From Spongiimicrobium salis (GTDB taxonomy: Bacteria; Bacteroidota; Bacteroidia; Flavobacteriales; Flavobacteriaceae), in assembly GCF_043678055.1 (NCBI RefSeq), contig NZ_JBHEQA010000001.1, positions 992,001 to 1,056,000 of the forward strand: 64,000 nt of DNA, written 5' to 3'. Positions 54,113 to 62,572 of this stretch are shown in pieces (the stretch's first letter is position 1; each line of letters begins with the position of its first letter). The notes under the pieces were generated by a model. That model had not been told where the DNA came from, did no database searches, and saw nothing but the letters and a program-made list of their open reading frames with translations. Made by a program: the position numbers and the translations under genes.

Positions 54113-54583
54113 CTAACTAAAATTTGCTATTCCTTTTTCATCCAATTGTACGACATCCCAATCGCGCATTACTCTGGCTCCTTTCTTTTCATAGAAAGCT
54201 ATGGCAGGTTCATTCCAATCCAGTACTTCCCAACAAATGCGCTTTACGCCAAGTTCTTTTCCATAGCGCACCACGGCCTCCAATAATGCCCCGCCCAAAC
54301 CATTGCCGCGCATTTCTTGCGTAACAATAAGGTCTTCCAAGTGAATTACGGGTCCTTTCCAAGTAGAATATCGCGGATATACCAAAGCCATCCCTACAAT
54401 GCGATCTTCATCTTCGGCAACAAAGCAATGGAACAACTTATTTGCACCAAAGCCATCCCGTTTTAAATCGTCTACAGTAACCTCAACGGCATTTTCTTCT
54501 TTCTCAAATACGGCCAATTCTTTAATAAGATGCGCCACTTGTTCCATGTCGGATGCAGTGGCCACTCTGATGTGATGTTTCAT
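54113..54583 (-). CDS. GNAT family N-acetyltransferase
   Basis: 156 residues from ATG 54581-54583; a TTG seven codons further upstream is less likely because it overlaps a minus-7 element. The acetyl-CoA site is QEMRGNGLGGALLEAVV and the family end is WNEPAIAFYEKKGARVM. It resembles diamine or other small-amine acetyltransferases. The substrate is unknown. It is upstream of and close to the aspartate kinase gene. Confidence 0.9.
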   Translation of the reverse strand: MKHHIRVATASDMEQVAHLIKELAVFEKEENAVEVTVDDLKRDGFGANKLFHCFVAEDEDRIVGMALVYPRYSTWKGPVIHLEDLIVTQEMRGNGLGGALLEAVVRYGKELGVKRICWEVLDWNEPAIAFYEKKGARVMRDWDVVQLDEKGIANFS

Positions 54584-54601
54584 AATGTTATAAATAAAAC
54601 A

Positions 54602-54609
54602 CAAAGTTA
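54602..54609 (-). promoter_or_regulatory. minus-7 element of the GNAT-aspartate kinase unit
   Basis: TAACTTTG on the minus strand matches TAnnTTTG, 18 bp before the ATG at 54583. Confidence 0.4.
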
Positions 54610-54641
54610 TAAATTTAAAAAAACATTCTAGGACGAAAACG

Positions 54642-54670
54642 TTGTAGTATCACAAATTAACCGATATTTG
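54642..54670 (+). promoter_or_regulatory. promoter of fbp
   Basis: TTG (54642-54644), 18-base spacer and GATATTTG (54663-54670) approximate TTG-N19-TAnnTTTG, 25 bp before the fbp start. Confidence 0.55.
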
Positions 54671-54695
54671 TGCTCAAATAAACACGCTTCTATTC

Positions 54696-55697
54696 ATGGA
54701 TAAAAAGAATAAGACCTTAGGTGAATTCATCATTGAAAACCAATCGTCATTTCAATACTCTTCTGGAGAACTCTCTAAATTGATCAATGCCATACGATTA
54801 GCGGCCAAAGTAGTAAATCACGAAGTAAACAAAGCAGGTTTAATTGACATTTTGGGAGCTGCAGGGGATACCAATGTGCAGGGAGAAGATCAACAAAAAT
54901 TAGATGTTCTTGCCAACGAAAAATTTATTCAGACCTTACGGAATCGTGAAATTGTTTGTGGAATTGCTTCCGAAGAAGAGGATCATTTTATCAGCATTAA
55001 TAGCAACGATGAACAGCATCGCAACAAATATGTAGTTTTGATCGATCCGTTGGATGGTTCTTCCAATATTGATGTGAATGTCTCTGTGGGAACTATTTTT
55101 TCCATTTACCGGCGCATTACTCCGGTAGGTACTCCGGTAACCATGGAAGATTTCCTTCAACCTGGAGACAATCAGGTTGCCGCCGGTTATATTGTTTATG
55201 GTACATCCACCATGCTCGTATATACCACTGGCGATGGTGTAAACGGCTTTACCTTAAACCCGGCCATTGGAACGTTTTACTTGTCCCATCCCAATATGGA
55301 ATTTCCTGAAACCGGAAAAATCTACTCGGTTAACGAAGGAAATTATATTCATTTTCCCCAAGGCGTCAAGGATTATATTAAATATTGCCAGCGCGAAGAG
55401 GAAGACCGCCCTTATACTTCCAGATATATTGGCTCTTTGGTCTCTGATTTCCACAGAAACATGATCAAAGGAGGTATTTATATGTACCCCAAAAGTAGTA
55501 AGGCCTCCAACGGTAAGTTACGCCTCTTATACGAGTGCAATCCTATGGCTTTTATTGCGGAGCAGGCAAAGGGAAAAGCTTCAGATGGTCATAGGCGCAT
55601 CCTTGAAATACGACCGCAAGAATTGCACCAACGTGTACCCTTCTTTTGCGGCAGCAAAAAGATGGTGGAAAAAGCAGAAGAATTTATGAACCCATAA
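54696..55697 (+). CDS. fbp: fructose-1,6-bisphosphatase class I
   Basis: A 333-residue gluconeogenic enzyme hydrolysing fructose 1,6-bisphosphate to fructose 6-phosphate. Metal and phosphate motifs are IDPLDGSSNIDVNVSVGTIF and the closing YECNPMAFIAEQAKGKASDG, diagnostic for class I. Full length, with its own promoter and a bidirectional terminator after it. Confidence 0.97.
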   Translation: MDKKNKTLGEFIIENQSSFQYSSGELSKLINAIRLAAKVVNHEVNKAGLIDILGAAGDTNVQGEDQQKLDVLANEKFIQTLRNREIVCGIASEEEDHFISINSNDEQHRNKYVVLIDPLDGSSNIDVNVSVGTIFSIYRRITPVGTPVTMEDFLQPGDNQVAAGYIVYGTSTMLVYTTGDGVNGFTLNPAIGTFYLSHPNMEFPETGKIYSVNEGNYIHFPQGVKDYIKYCQREEEDRPYTSRYIGSLVSDFHRNMIKGGIYMYPKSSKASNGKLRLLYECNPMAFIAEQAKGKASDGHRRILEIRPQELHQRVPFFCGSKKMVEKAEEFMNP

Positions 55698-55702
55698 AAA
55701 AA

Positions 55703-55720
55703 GCAGCGTTTCAACGCTGC
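55703..55720. terminator. bidirectional terminator between fbp and the TerB gene
   Basis: GCAGCGTT and AACGCTGC form a perfect 8-bp stem with a TC loop, flanked by seven A and seven T. It serves both convergent genes. Confidence 0.92.
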
Positions 55721-55744
55721 TTTTTTTATAATTTTTAGAACTCC

Positions 55745-56176
55745 TTATCGGTTCATATTTTTAATGGCGGAGATAAAATCGTCTACATCTACTCCGGTAT
55801 CTACCAACTTAAGCGCCTTATCTACTACATAAGCCACGTTTTCCGGAGAGAATCCGAGCCCAATGCTCAAGCGCTCCAAAATAGGCTTTTGACGTTCTCC
55901 CAAATGATCATCTGCATAGACCATGCGGGACAAATCATACAAACGCTCTAATCTTCTGTTATATTCCATAGGAGGATTTACGGGATGCGTCATATAATCC
56001 TTTAAAATCGCTTTGTACTCTTCTTCAGAGATTCCAAGGTTTCTTGCCAAGCGGTCTAAAAACGCTTTTTCTTCATCGGTGATTACACCATCACTCATTG
56101 CGACGCGCACAATGGAGGCAAAATGACTGCGGTTACGTTCCTGGAACCCACTATCAAACAAATCTAAAATCGACAT
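55745..56176 (-). CDS. TerB-family (tellurite-resistance-like) helical protein
   Basis: A 143-residue all-helical protein with a TerB domain over its length, including the metal-binding-like acidic turn SDGVITDEEKAFLDRLA and a second one around VYADDHLGERQ. In isolation, without other ter genes, tellurite resistance cannot be claimed; a membrane-stress or metal-sensing role is more likely. Convergent with fbp. Confidence 0.88.
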   Translation of the reverse strand: MSILDLFDSGFQERNRSHFASIVRVAMSDGVITDEEKAFLDRLARNLGISEEEYKAILKDYMTHPVNPPMEYNRRLERLYDLSRMVYADDHLGERQKPILERLSIGLGFSPENVAYVVDKALKLVDTGVDVDDFISAIKNMNR

Positions 56177-56197
56177 ATTATTCAGAATTTAATGGGG

Positions 56198-56205
56198 CAA
56201 ATATA
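56198..56205 (-). promoter_or_regulatory. minus-7 element of the TerB-family gene
   Basis: TATATTTG on the minus strand matches TAnnTTTG, 21 bp before the start codon. Confidence 0.4.
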
Positions 56206-56422
56206 ATTTTTTTAAAAGTCATAATTTTAAAAAAAACACATTTATTTTCGAGCACAGAAAAACCAATTCCCCGAGGTATGGGGTTCTCCTTTACAACAGT
56301 TCTTCTTCTAGAATATAGAATTGACCTTCTCCTGTGAGACAAGCGAAAAAACAAGTGTGACTTAAGGTCCAAGAATCCAAAATTTGGCATTATTTTTAAG
56401 CCTAAAATTCAAACTATAGTTC

Positions 56423-57565
56423 ATGCTCTCCAATCAAAGACATCTTTTTAGTCTTCCTTCTGACATCACCTATTTAAATGGCGCCTATATGGCACCACAA
56501 CTGAAAAGCACGGAAGACATAGGTATCCACAGTCTAAAACGCAAAAGTAGGCCCCACACTTTGACTTCAGATGATTTTTTTAAACTCCCCCAACTTTTAA
56601 AAGAAGGTTTTGCCGCCCTTGTAGATGCTCCAGACCCCAGTAATATGGCTATTATTCCTTCGGTATCCTATGGCATTGCCAACGTTGCAGCCAACATAAA
56701 GCTCAATAAAGGTGATGAAATCCTCATGGTAGACGAACAGTTCCCCAGCAATGTATATTCCTGGAAACGTCTGGCAGAACGCGATGGCGCGCATCTAAAG
56801 ATTGTAAAACCTATACAAAACACCCAAGGTAGAGGTGCCTCCTGGAACAAGGCGATTTTGGAGGCCATTAATGAGCGTACCGCAGTTGTAGCCATGTGTC
56901 ATGTACATTGGGCAGATGGGACCCTATTTGATCTTAAACGCATTCGACAGGAAACAAAAGCCGTAGATGCCTTATTGATTTTAGATGGCACCCAAAGTAT
57001 AGGCGCCCTTCCATTCTCAGTACAGGAATTGCAACCAGACGCCTTGATCTGTGCAGGATATAAATGGCTTATGGGACCCTATTCCATGGGTGTTGCTTAC
57101 TTTGGGGATTATTTTGATCATGGGACTCCAATAGAAGATAATTGGATCAATAGAATGCATAGCGAAGATTTTAGCGCGCTGACCCACTATCAAGAAGCGT
57201 ATCAGCCCAAGGCAGGACGTTATTCCGTTGGAGAAGGAAGTAATTTTGTATTGGTCCCTATGCTTACAGATGCCATTGATCAATTATTGGAATGGGGCCC
57301 AGAACATATTCAGTCCTATTGTGATACCATTTCCAAACCTCTGGTAGCTGCTTTGCGCACCAAAGGTTACTTTGTGGAAGAAGATGCCTACAGGGCCAAA
57401 CATCTTTTTGGAGTATACCTTCCTGAGGGAACTTCTTTAGAAGCGCTAAAGAAAAAATTGGCGGACAAGAATGTATATGTCTCCTTTAGAGGCAATGCCG
57501 TTAGGGTTTCCATGCATTTGTATACTACAAAAGAAGATTTGGAAACGCTTTTATCCTGTTTTTAA
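56423..57565 (+). CDS. class V aminotransferase-fold PLP enzyme
   Basis: A 380-residue pyridoxal-phosphate enzyme of the NifS/SufS/kynureninase fold. The cofactor lysine is in CAGYKWLMGPYSMGVAYF, and the aspartate contact is in LLILDGTQSIGALPF. No CsdA-type C-terminal cysteine loop is obvious, so a cysteine desulfurase role is less likely. The reaction is unassigned. Single gene. Confidence 0.9.
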   Translation: MLSNQRHLFSLPSDITYLNGAYMAPQLKSTEDIGIHSLKRKSRPHTLTSDDFFKLPQLLKEGFAALVDAPDPSNMAIIPSVSYGIANVAANIKLNKGDEILMVDEQFPSNVYSWKRLAERDGAHLKIVKPIQNTQGRGASWNKAILEAINERTAVVAMCHVHWADGTLFDLKRIRQETKAVDALLILDGTQSIGALPFSVQELQPDALICAGYKWLMGPYSMGVAYFGDYFDHGTPIEDNWINRMHSEDFSALTHYQEAYQPKAGRYSVGEGSNFVLVPMLTDAIDQLLEWGPEHIQSYCDTISKPLVAALRTKGYFVEEDAYRAKHLFGVYLPEGTSLEALKKKLADKNVYVSFRGNAVRVSMHLYTTKEDLETLLSCF

Positions 57566-57630
57566 CGAAAGATATACCGCAAAGGTTTTATTAGGAAGAA
57601 TTCCCCTTTTCATTAAATAGGAAGAGTACT

Positions 57631-57638
57631 TATATTTG
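57631..57638 (+). promoter_or_regulatory. minus-7 element of mfd
   Basis: TATATTTG matches TAnnTTTG, 14 bp before the TTG taken as the mfd start, implying a very short leader. Confidence 0.4.
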
Positions 57639-57652
57639 CAAAAAAATACGCA

Positions 57653-60600
57653 TTGCAGGTTTCTGATATTTTAGCCTTGTTTAAACAGTCTCAGCCTTTG
57701 TTGAAACTGCGCCAAGCTATGGACAATGCCCAAAAAAAGACCTATATAAAGGGGCTTGATGGTTCCGCACTGTCCCTTGCGTTTTCACAACTGTTTAAGA
57801 TGTCTTCGGCTCCTTTTTTGTTCATTTTTAATGACAAGGAAGAAGCCGCCTATTATCTGAACGACTTGGAACAATTGGTTGGGGAAAAAGACGTGCTGTT
57901 CTATCCGGGGAGTTACCGGAGACCCTACCAAATAGAAGAGACAGACAATGCCAATGTACTGCTGAGGGCAGAGGTACTCAATCGGATCAATTCCCAGAAA
58001 AAACCGGCGATCATTATTACCTATCCGGATGCCCTCTTTGAGAAAGTAGTGACCCGGAAAGAACTTGAAAAGAACACACTAAAAATTTCTTTGGACGATA
58101 CCCTGTCCTTGGATTTTTTAAATGAGGTTCTTTTTGAATATCAATTTCAGCGGGTAGATTTTGTTACCGAGCCTGGAGAATTCTCTGTTCGCGGAGGTAT
58201 TGTGGACGTTTTTTCCTTTTCCCACGACCAACCCTATCGCATTGAATTTTTTGGGGACGAAGTAGATAGTATACGCACCTTTGACGTAGAGACCCAGCTT
58301 TCTACCAAGACCGTAAAAAAAATCACTATTGTTCCTAATGTCGAGAATAAGTTTACTCAAGAAAAAAGAGAAAGTTTCTTAAAGTACATCGCTTCCAAAA
58401 CCGTTATTTTTTGCAAGAATACCACTTTGTTGTCCAGCAGGGTAGATCGCCTCTTTGAAAAAGCGGAAAGCACCTTTAACACCCTATCCAAAGACATCAA
58501 GCGCGCTACACCCGAAGAGCTGTTCATGAACTCGGAAAGCTTGCACTCCCAGCTCCAAAATTTCATCTGTATCTATGGAAATGGCAGCGCTTCAGATTCG
58601 GATGTTCCTATTTTGTTTCCCACCAAACCACAACCTTCCTTCAATAAAAAGTTCGACCTATTGATCGATACCCTGAACAACAACCACGAACAAGGTTTTA
58701 AAAATTATATTTTCTGTGCTTCTGAGCAACAGGCGCAGCGGTTTCATGACATTTTTGAGGAAGGGGAACGGGAAGTACATTATCAGACGGTGGTATTTTC
58801 ATTGTATCAAGGGTTTAGTGATCCCGATTTAAAAATTGCCTGCTATACCGATCATCAAATCTTTGAACGCTATCATAAGTTTCAGCTAAAGAATGGTTAT
58901 GCCAAAAAACAGGCCATTACGCTCAAGGAACTGAACAAACTGGAAATTGGGGACTATGTTACACATATTGACCACGGTATAGGGAAGTTTGGGGGACTCC
59001 AAAAAATTGATGTAGAAGGGAAAAAACAAGAGGCCATTAAGCTAATGTATGGCGAGCGGGACATTCTTTATGTCAGTATTCACTCCCTCCATAAAATCTC
59101 CAAGTTCAATGGTAAGGATGGGGCCACTCCCAAAATTTACAAATTAGGTTCTGCTGCCTGGAAAAAGTTAAAGCAAAAAACCAAGTCCAGGGTCAAGAAA
59201 ATAGCTTTTGACCTGATCAAGATTTACGCCAAACGCCGTTTGGAAAAAGGATTCCAATATGCACCCGATAGTTATTTGCAGCACGAATTGGAAGCTTCTT
59301 TTATCTATGAAGATACCCCAGATCAAAGTACGGCAACGGCCGATATCAAAAAGGATATGGAAAGTGAACGTCCTATGGATCGCTTGGTCTGTGGGGATGT
59401 AGGTTTTGGAAAAACCGAAGTGGCCATAAGGGCCGCATTCAAAGCAGTGGACAATGGGAAGCAGGTGGCCGTATTGGTCCCAACCACCATTCTTGCCTTT
59501 CAGCACCATAAGACGTTTACCGAACGTTTAAAGGAAATGCCCATTACCGTAGATTACCTCAATAGGTTTCGGACTGCCAAGGAAAAAAGGGAGACCTTGG
59601 AACGTTTGGCCGCTGGGAAAGTGGATATTATCATCGGCACCCATCAGTTGGTCAATAAAAATGTAGCTTTTAAGGATTTAGGTTTGCTTATTGTAGATGA
59701 AGAACAAAAGTTTGGGGTCGCCGTAAAGGACAAACTTAAATCGATCAAGGAAAATGTAGATGTGCTCACCTTGACGGCCACGCCTATCCCCAGAACCTTA
59801 CAGTTCAGCCTTATGGCGGCACGGGATCTATCGGTGATCAATACCCCACCTCCCAACCGATACCCGATCGAAAGTCAAGTCATTCGCTTTACCGAAGAGA
59901 CCATCAGGGATGCCGTAACCTATGAAATCCAGCGCGGGGGCCAAGTATTTTTTATTCACAATCGTATAGAAAACATCAAGGAAGTAGCGGGCATGATACA
60001 ACGTTTGGTGCCCGATGCAAAAATTGCCATTGGCCATGGGCAAATGGATGGCAAGAAACTGGAGCAATTAATGTTGGCTTTTATGAATGGGGAATTCGAT
60101 GTGTTGGTTTCCACCACCATTGTGGAAAGTGGGTTGGATGTGACCAACGCCAATACCATTTTCATCAACAATGCCAATAATTTTGGATTGAGCGATTTGC
60201 ACCAAATGCGGGGACGTGTGGGCCGAAGCAACAAAAAGGCCTTTTGCTATTTTATTACCCCTCCCTATGATGTCATGACCAATGATGCCCGAAAGAGGAT
60301 TCAGGCCCTAGAGCAGTTTACCGATTTGGGCAGCGGCTTCAATATTGCCATGAAAGATCTTGAAATTAGAGGCGCCGGTGACATTTTAGGGGGAGAGCAA
60401 AGCGGTTTTATCAATGAAATAGGCTTTGATGCCTATCAAAAAATTATGGCCGAGGCCATAGAAGAGCTCAAGGAAAATGAATTTAAGGAATTGTATGAGG
60501 AAGTAGAGGGGCATACGGAAAAAGTCTACCTCAAAGAGACACAGATCGACACCGATTTTGAACTCCTGTTCCCGGACGATTATATCAACAATGTAACGGA

Positions 60601-61015
60601 ACGGCTGACCCTGTATACGCAACTCAATGGCACCAAGACCGAGGATGAACTCAACACCTTTGAAGCCCAATTGATCGATCGGTTTGGAGAACTTCCAACG
60701 CAGGTATCCGATTTGTTGAACTCCGTCCGTATCAAATGGATCGCGTATCGCATTGGTTTGGAACGGGTGGTAATGAAGCAGGGAAAACTCATCGGGTATT
60801 TTATCTCAGATCAGCAATCCCCATTTTACCAAAGTCCCATTTTTGAAGAAGTGGTACAATTTGCCATGGCTCATCCGCATAAGTGCAGAATGAAGGAAAA
60901 AGAGACCCGTTCCGGGCTGCGCCTGTTGCTGGTCTTTGAAAATATCACTGCTATAGATCAGGCATTGAACGCACTACGCCCCTTAGCTCAAAAGCAAGAA
61001 GTAATTTCCAAATAA
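57653..61015 (+). CDS. mfd: transcription-repair coupling factor
   Basis: A 1120-residue ATP-dependent translocase that removes RNA polymerase stalled at DNA damage and recruits UvrA. Domains in order: UvrB-homology region (about 1-300), RNA-polymerase-interacting CarD-like domain (LEIGDYVTHIDHGIGKFGGL), RecG-like helicase core with Walker A CGDVGFGKTEVAIRAAF, DEEQ box, and HQMRGRVGRSNKKAF, then the C-terminal TRCF domain. The start is taken as TTG 57653, since there is no in-frame ATG until 57719, inside the conserved region. Confidence 0.97.
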   Translation: MQVSDILALFKQSQPLLKLRQAMDNAQKKTYIKGLDGSALSLAFSQLFKMSSAPFLFIFNDKEEAAYYLNDLEQLVGEKDVLFYPGSYRRPYQIEETDNANVLLRAEVLNRINSQKKPAIIITYPDALFEKVVTRKELEKNTLKISLDDTLSLDFLNEVLFEYQFQRVDFVTEPGEFSVRGGIVDVFSFSHDQPYRIEFFGDEVDSIRTFDVETQLSTKTVKKITIVPNVENKFTQEKRESFLKYIASKTVIFCKNTTLLSSRVDRLFEKAESTFNTLSKDIKRATPEELFMNSESLHSQLQNFICIYGNGSASDSDVPILFPTKPQPSFNKKFDLLIDTLNNNHEQGFKNYIFCASEQQAQRFHDIFEEGEREVHYQTVVFSLYQGFSDPDLKIACYTDHQIFERYHKFQLKNGYAKKQAITLKELNKLEIGDYVTHIDHGIGKFGGLQKIDVEGKKQEAIKLMYGERDILYVSIHSLHKISKFNGKDGATPKIYKLGSAAWKKLKQKTKSRVKKIAFDLIKIYAKRRLEKGFQYAPDSYLQHELEASFIYEDTPDQSTATADIKKDMESERPMDRLVCGDVGFGKTEVAIRAAFKAVDNGKQVAVLVPTTILAFQHHKTFTERLKEMPITVDYLNRFRTAKEKRETLERLAAGKVDIIIGTHQLVNKNVAFKDLGLLIVDEEQKFGVAVKDKLKSIKENVDVLTLTATPIPRTLQFSLMAARDLSVINTPPPNRYPIESQVIRFTEETIRDAVTYEIQRGGQVFFIHNRIENIKEVAGMIQRLVPDAKIAIGHGQMDGKKLEQLMLAFMNGEFDVLVSTTIVESGLDVTNANTIFINNANNFGLSDLHQMRGRVGRSNKKAFCYFITPPYDVMTNDARKRIQALEQFTDLGSGFNIAMKDLEIRGAGDILGGEQSGFINEIGFDAYQKIMAEAIEELKENEFKELYEEVEGHTEKVYLKETQIDTDFELLFPDDYINNVTERLTLYTQLNGTKTEDELNTFEAQLIDRFGELPTQVSDLLNSVRIKWIAYRIGLERVVMKQGKLIGYFISDQQSPFYQSPIFEEVVQFAMAHPHKCRMKEKETRSGLRLLLVFENITAIDQALNALRPLAQKQEVISK

Positions 61016-61068
61016 GTTTGGAGCGATTTTTGAAAATAAACAGCATAGAAACCGTATTTTTATAGGTT

Positions 61069-62385
61069 ATGAAACAGTTCTTATTTTTTCTTTTTGCATT
61101 CGTCATGCTAGCCAGTCAGGCCCAGCATAGCATTTCTGGCACCCTAACTCCTGCTGAAGATTACAAATGGATCATTGCCTATCACCTAAACGCGGGGACA
61201 CAAAATTACGTGGCCGATGGGCAAGTCAAGAATGGGAAATTTTCGCTAAAAATAAAAGATAAGGATCCCGTGGGTACTTACCGGGTGGTGTATGCCGTTC
61301 CCCAAGAAGAATTTTATTTTGATGTGATTTACAGCGGACAAGAAGACGTAACCCTCACTTTTGATGCCAATACCGGGTTGAAGTTCTCGGCTTCTGAAGA
61401 AAATAAAGTATATGCCGATTACGCAAAAGATATGGCGGCCATAGAGCAAGAAATCTTTAATTTTTACAGTGCCAAAAAAACGGATGAAGCCACCTTTGTA
61501 GGCCTCATGGACAATGTCAAAAAAGTGCAGACTTTTTATGAAGGGAAGTCGGCCAACTTAATGAACCATAACTTCATTAAGGCCAGTGTTCCCTATACGC
61601 CCGATCATTTTCAAACCGTAGAAGAATATATTAAAAACAAGACCCAACATTATTTTGATGCGATAGATTTCGGTAATCCCATCTTGCAAAACTCAAGTTT
61701 TCTCCTAGATCGGGTGGTCAATTATATTTTTACGGCCCTTCCCTTGGGCAAGTTGTCAGCAGCGGCAACCGAGAAAACCCTGCTTAAAAATGTGCAAACC
61801 GTTTCCCAATTGGTGAACAAAGAAGACCTAAAATTTCAAACCAATTTGTATGAGGTTATTTGGAGCGACTTATCGGGTAATGACTATCATAACACTGCCG
61901 ATGCGGTATATCAACAATTCTTAAAACCCCTGGCCACCAAAACGGGCAATGCCAATTTGATCTCCTCCATAGAAGTGCACAATAGGCTACGTATTGGTGC
62001 CCAAGCTCCGGAAATAGAATGGAAAGAGGCCTCTAGCACAAAAAGGTTGAGTGCTCTGGGTTCCAGTCCGCAATATTTACTGGTATTTTGGAGCAGTACC
62101 TGTTCCCATTGTTTGAATGAGTTGCCCAAATTGCATGAGGCCCTAAAGGGCAATTCCAAGCTTAAGGTTTTGGCCATTGGATTGGAAGACAATGATCGAA
62201 ATTGGAGAAAAGAAACGGCCAAACTTCCCGGCTTTACCCATGCCATCTCCTTGGGCAAATGGGAAAGTGTCTATGCCCAACTCTACAATATTAGGCGTAC
62301 CCCTTCCTATTTTATCTTAGATCAAGATAAAAACATCAGGGCCAAACCTGAGGATTATGAGGAGGTTTTAGGGCTTTTAAAGTAA
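61069..62385 (+). CDS. TlpA-like protein with DUF4369-type domain
   Basis: A 438-residue exported protein (signal peptide 1-18) with a DUF4369-like N-terminal beta domain (ISGTLTPAEDYKWIIAYHLN), a helical middle, and a C-terminal thioredoxin domain from about 305. The redox motif is FWSSTCSHCLNELPKL, with a CxxC that differs from the WCAPC of the relative at 11611. It is probably a periplasmic thiol-disulfide protein. Single gene after mfd. Confidence 0.88.
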   Translation: MKQFLFFLFAFVMLASQAQHSISGTLTPAEDYKWIIAYHLNAGTQNYVADGQVKNGKFSLKIKDKDPVGTYRVVYAVPQEEFYFDVIYSGQEDVTLTFDANTGLKFSASEENKVYADYAKDMAAIEQEIFNFYSAKKTDEATFVGLMDNVKKVQTFYEGKSANLMNHNFIKASVPYTPDHFQTVEEYIKNKTQHYFDAIDFGNPILQNSSFLLDRVVNYIFTALPLGKLSAAATEKTLLKNVQTVSQLVNKEDLKFQTNLYEVIWSDLSGNDYHNTADAVYQQFLKPLATKTGNANLISSIEVHNRLRIGAQAPEIEWKEASSTKRLSALGSSPQYLLVFWSSTCSHCLNELPKLHEALKGNSKLKVLAIGLEDNDRNWRKETAKLPGFTHAISLGKWESVYAQLYNIRRTPSYFILDQDKNIRAKPEDYEEVLGLLK

Positions 62386-62470
62386 TTTTTCCTTTTAAAG
62401 CTATAAAGACAGCTTGTATTTGCTTTACAATCTGAAAATTTTCTGCTATTTTGTATGGTAAAGAAACAAA

Positions 62471-62514
62471 AGCATCCTCTAACTTACTTGGAAGGTTAGT
62501 ATTGCCTGGATGCT
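62471..62514 (+). terminator. nested hairpin after the TlpA-like gene
   Basis: AGCATCC (62471-62477) pairs with GGATGCT (62508-62514), enclosing a second stem CTAAC/GTTAG. There is no long T run, so it is a weak terminator or a structured leader of the next gene. Confidence 0.4.
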
Positions 62515-62572
62515 TCCTTAAAATTTATGTATTATCGATCTCTTAGCCTCAACGACTCGTCCTATCTATCGT